Source of the DNA: JBGOUV01 sp041477815
Lineage (GTDB): Bacteria; Acidobacteriota; Terriglobia; Bryobacterales; JACQDG01
Direction of reading: 5' to 3'
DNA: 6,889 nucleotides
Assembly: GCA_041477815.1 (NCBI GenBank)
Contig: JBGOUV010000376.1
Location: 1 to 6,889, forward strand
The position numbers and the translations under genes were made by a program. This document shows positions 6,246 to 6,889 of this stretch, one piece after another. The first letter of the stretch is position 1. Each line of letters begins with the position of its first letter. The notes under the pieces are model-generated. The model worked only from the letters and a program-made list of their open reading frames with translations, made no database searches and was not told the origin of the DNA.

Positions 6246-6889
6246 ATGCCCGTTCTAACCGCTCCTCCGCCCGCGACGAATCAGGGCTTCCGGCCCCGGA
6301 ATCCCTCCACCTTGCAGGACGCCGGTCTGAACCAGAACATGCTGGTGGACCTGATGCTCAAGCTCACGCTGCTGGACGGCGTGACCACACTGGGCAAGCT
6401 GGCCTCGCAAATGAAGGTCAGCATGGTCATTATGGACCAGTTGTTCCGGCATTTCCGGCGGGAGCAATTGTGCGAGGTCAAGGGGATGGTCGGCAACGAC
6501 TACGAGCTCTCGTTGTCGGCGGCGGGCCGCAAAGTGGCGACGGATCGGTACAACATCAGCCAGTACATCGGTCCGGCGCCGGTGAAGCTCAACGATTACT
6601 GCGCGGCGGTGCGGGAGCAGGCGGCGCGGCATCCGGTGTCGCGGTCGATGCTGCAGGAAGTGTTCTTCGACCTGGTGCTGCCCGACCACATGCTGGACCA
6701 GATCGGCCCGGCCATCCTGTCGGGAACCACCATCTTTCTCTACGGCCCCACGGGCAACGGCAAGACGTCGATCGCCGAGCGGCTGGTGCGGATCTTCAAG
6801 GACTATGTCTATATCCCCTACGCCATCGAGGTGGAAGGGCAGATCGTCAATATCTATGACTCAGTGGTGCATCAGGCGCTGGAGTCGCA
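6246..6889 (+). CDS. AAA-type ATPase with N-terminal winged-helix-like domain, C-terminus cut by window edge
   Basis: The visible part is 214 residues, cut by the right edge. Residues 1-25 are Pro/Thr-rich and probably disordered. Residues 30-100 read as a helix-turn-helix or winged-helix unit (LVDLMLKLTLLDGVTTLGKL, then a helix with FRHFRREQL, then a strand pair YELSLSAAG), followed by a conserved-looking SQYIGPAPV link at 105-113. From about 135 an AAA core begins (a helical stretch ending DQIGPAILSG), with Walker A GPTGNGKT at 167-174. Walker B and the sensor residues lie beyond the window. From memory, similar proteins of about 450 residues are widespread in Acidobacteria and Proteobacteria as unnamed AAA ATPases; their job is not established. 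No signal peptide or membrane segment is seen, so it is cytoplasmic. The ATG at 6246 has no ribosome site, but codon usage and reading frame are consistent from there on. It is divergent from rfaE2, so it belongs to a different unit to the right. Confidence 0.82.
   Translation, partial: MPVLTAPPPATNQGFRPRNPSTLQDAGLNQNMLVDLMLKLTLLDGVTTLGKLASQMKVSMVIMDQLFRHFRREQLCEVKGMVGNDYELSLSAAGRKVATDRYNISQYIGPAPVKLNDYCAAVREQAARHPVSRSMLQEVFFDLVLPDHMLDQIGPAILSGTTIFLYGPTGNGKTSIAERLVRIFKDYVYIPYAIEVEGQIVNIYDSVVHQALES

Overview
The window looks like ordinary chromosome from a GC-rich Gram-negative bacterium. A heptose-activation enzyme for LPS, an exported multi-haem-type cytochrome and a periplasmic PQQ dehydrogenase together fit a soil Acidobacteriota (Solibacter/Bryobacter-like). 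That placement is an inference from gene content and protein style, not from a marker gene. No tRNA, rRNA, IS element, CRISPR array or phage gene was found, and the sequence is almost completely coding.

Layout. Positions 1-6148 hold five tightly packed genes, all on the minus strand. In transcription order they are: rfaE2 (6148-5672, heptose-1-phosphate adenylyltransferase), mfd (5675-2325, transcription-repair coupling factor), a small MNT-type nucleotidyltransferase (2301-1999), a two-haem c-type cytochrome (1976-1209), and a PQQ-dependent alcohol dehydrogenase (1212 to the window edge at 1, C-terminus missing). The junctions are a 4-base TTGA overlap, a 23-base gap, a 22-base gap and a 4-base ATGA overlap, so one polycistronic mRNA is plausible. 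A gap of 97 bases (6149-6245) separates this unit from a divergent plus-strand gene at 6246. That gene encodes an AAA-type ATPase with an N-terminal winged-helix-like region and is cut by the right edge.

How the genes work together. The clearest functional pair is the cytochrome and the dehydrogenase. Both carry export signals, they are translationally coupled, and the cytochrome is the natural candidate to take electrons from the PQQ enzyme. The dehydrogenase has an Asp-Trp-Asp motif at its active site, the pattern associated with lanthanide rather than calcium use. RfaE2 and Mfd have no biochemical connection; their overlap suggests shared expression only. The MNT gene resembles the nucleotidyltransferase half of MNT/HEPN toxin-antitoxin pairs but has no HEPN partner here.

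I found no clearly new defence or mobile system. The items most worth a second look are the lanthanide-type active site, the unusual second haem domain of the cytochrome, the orphan MNT gene, the uncharacterised ATPase, and the compact divergent promoter region, which may drive leaderless mRNAs.
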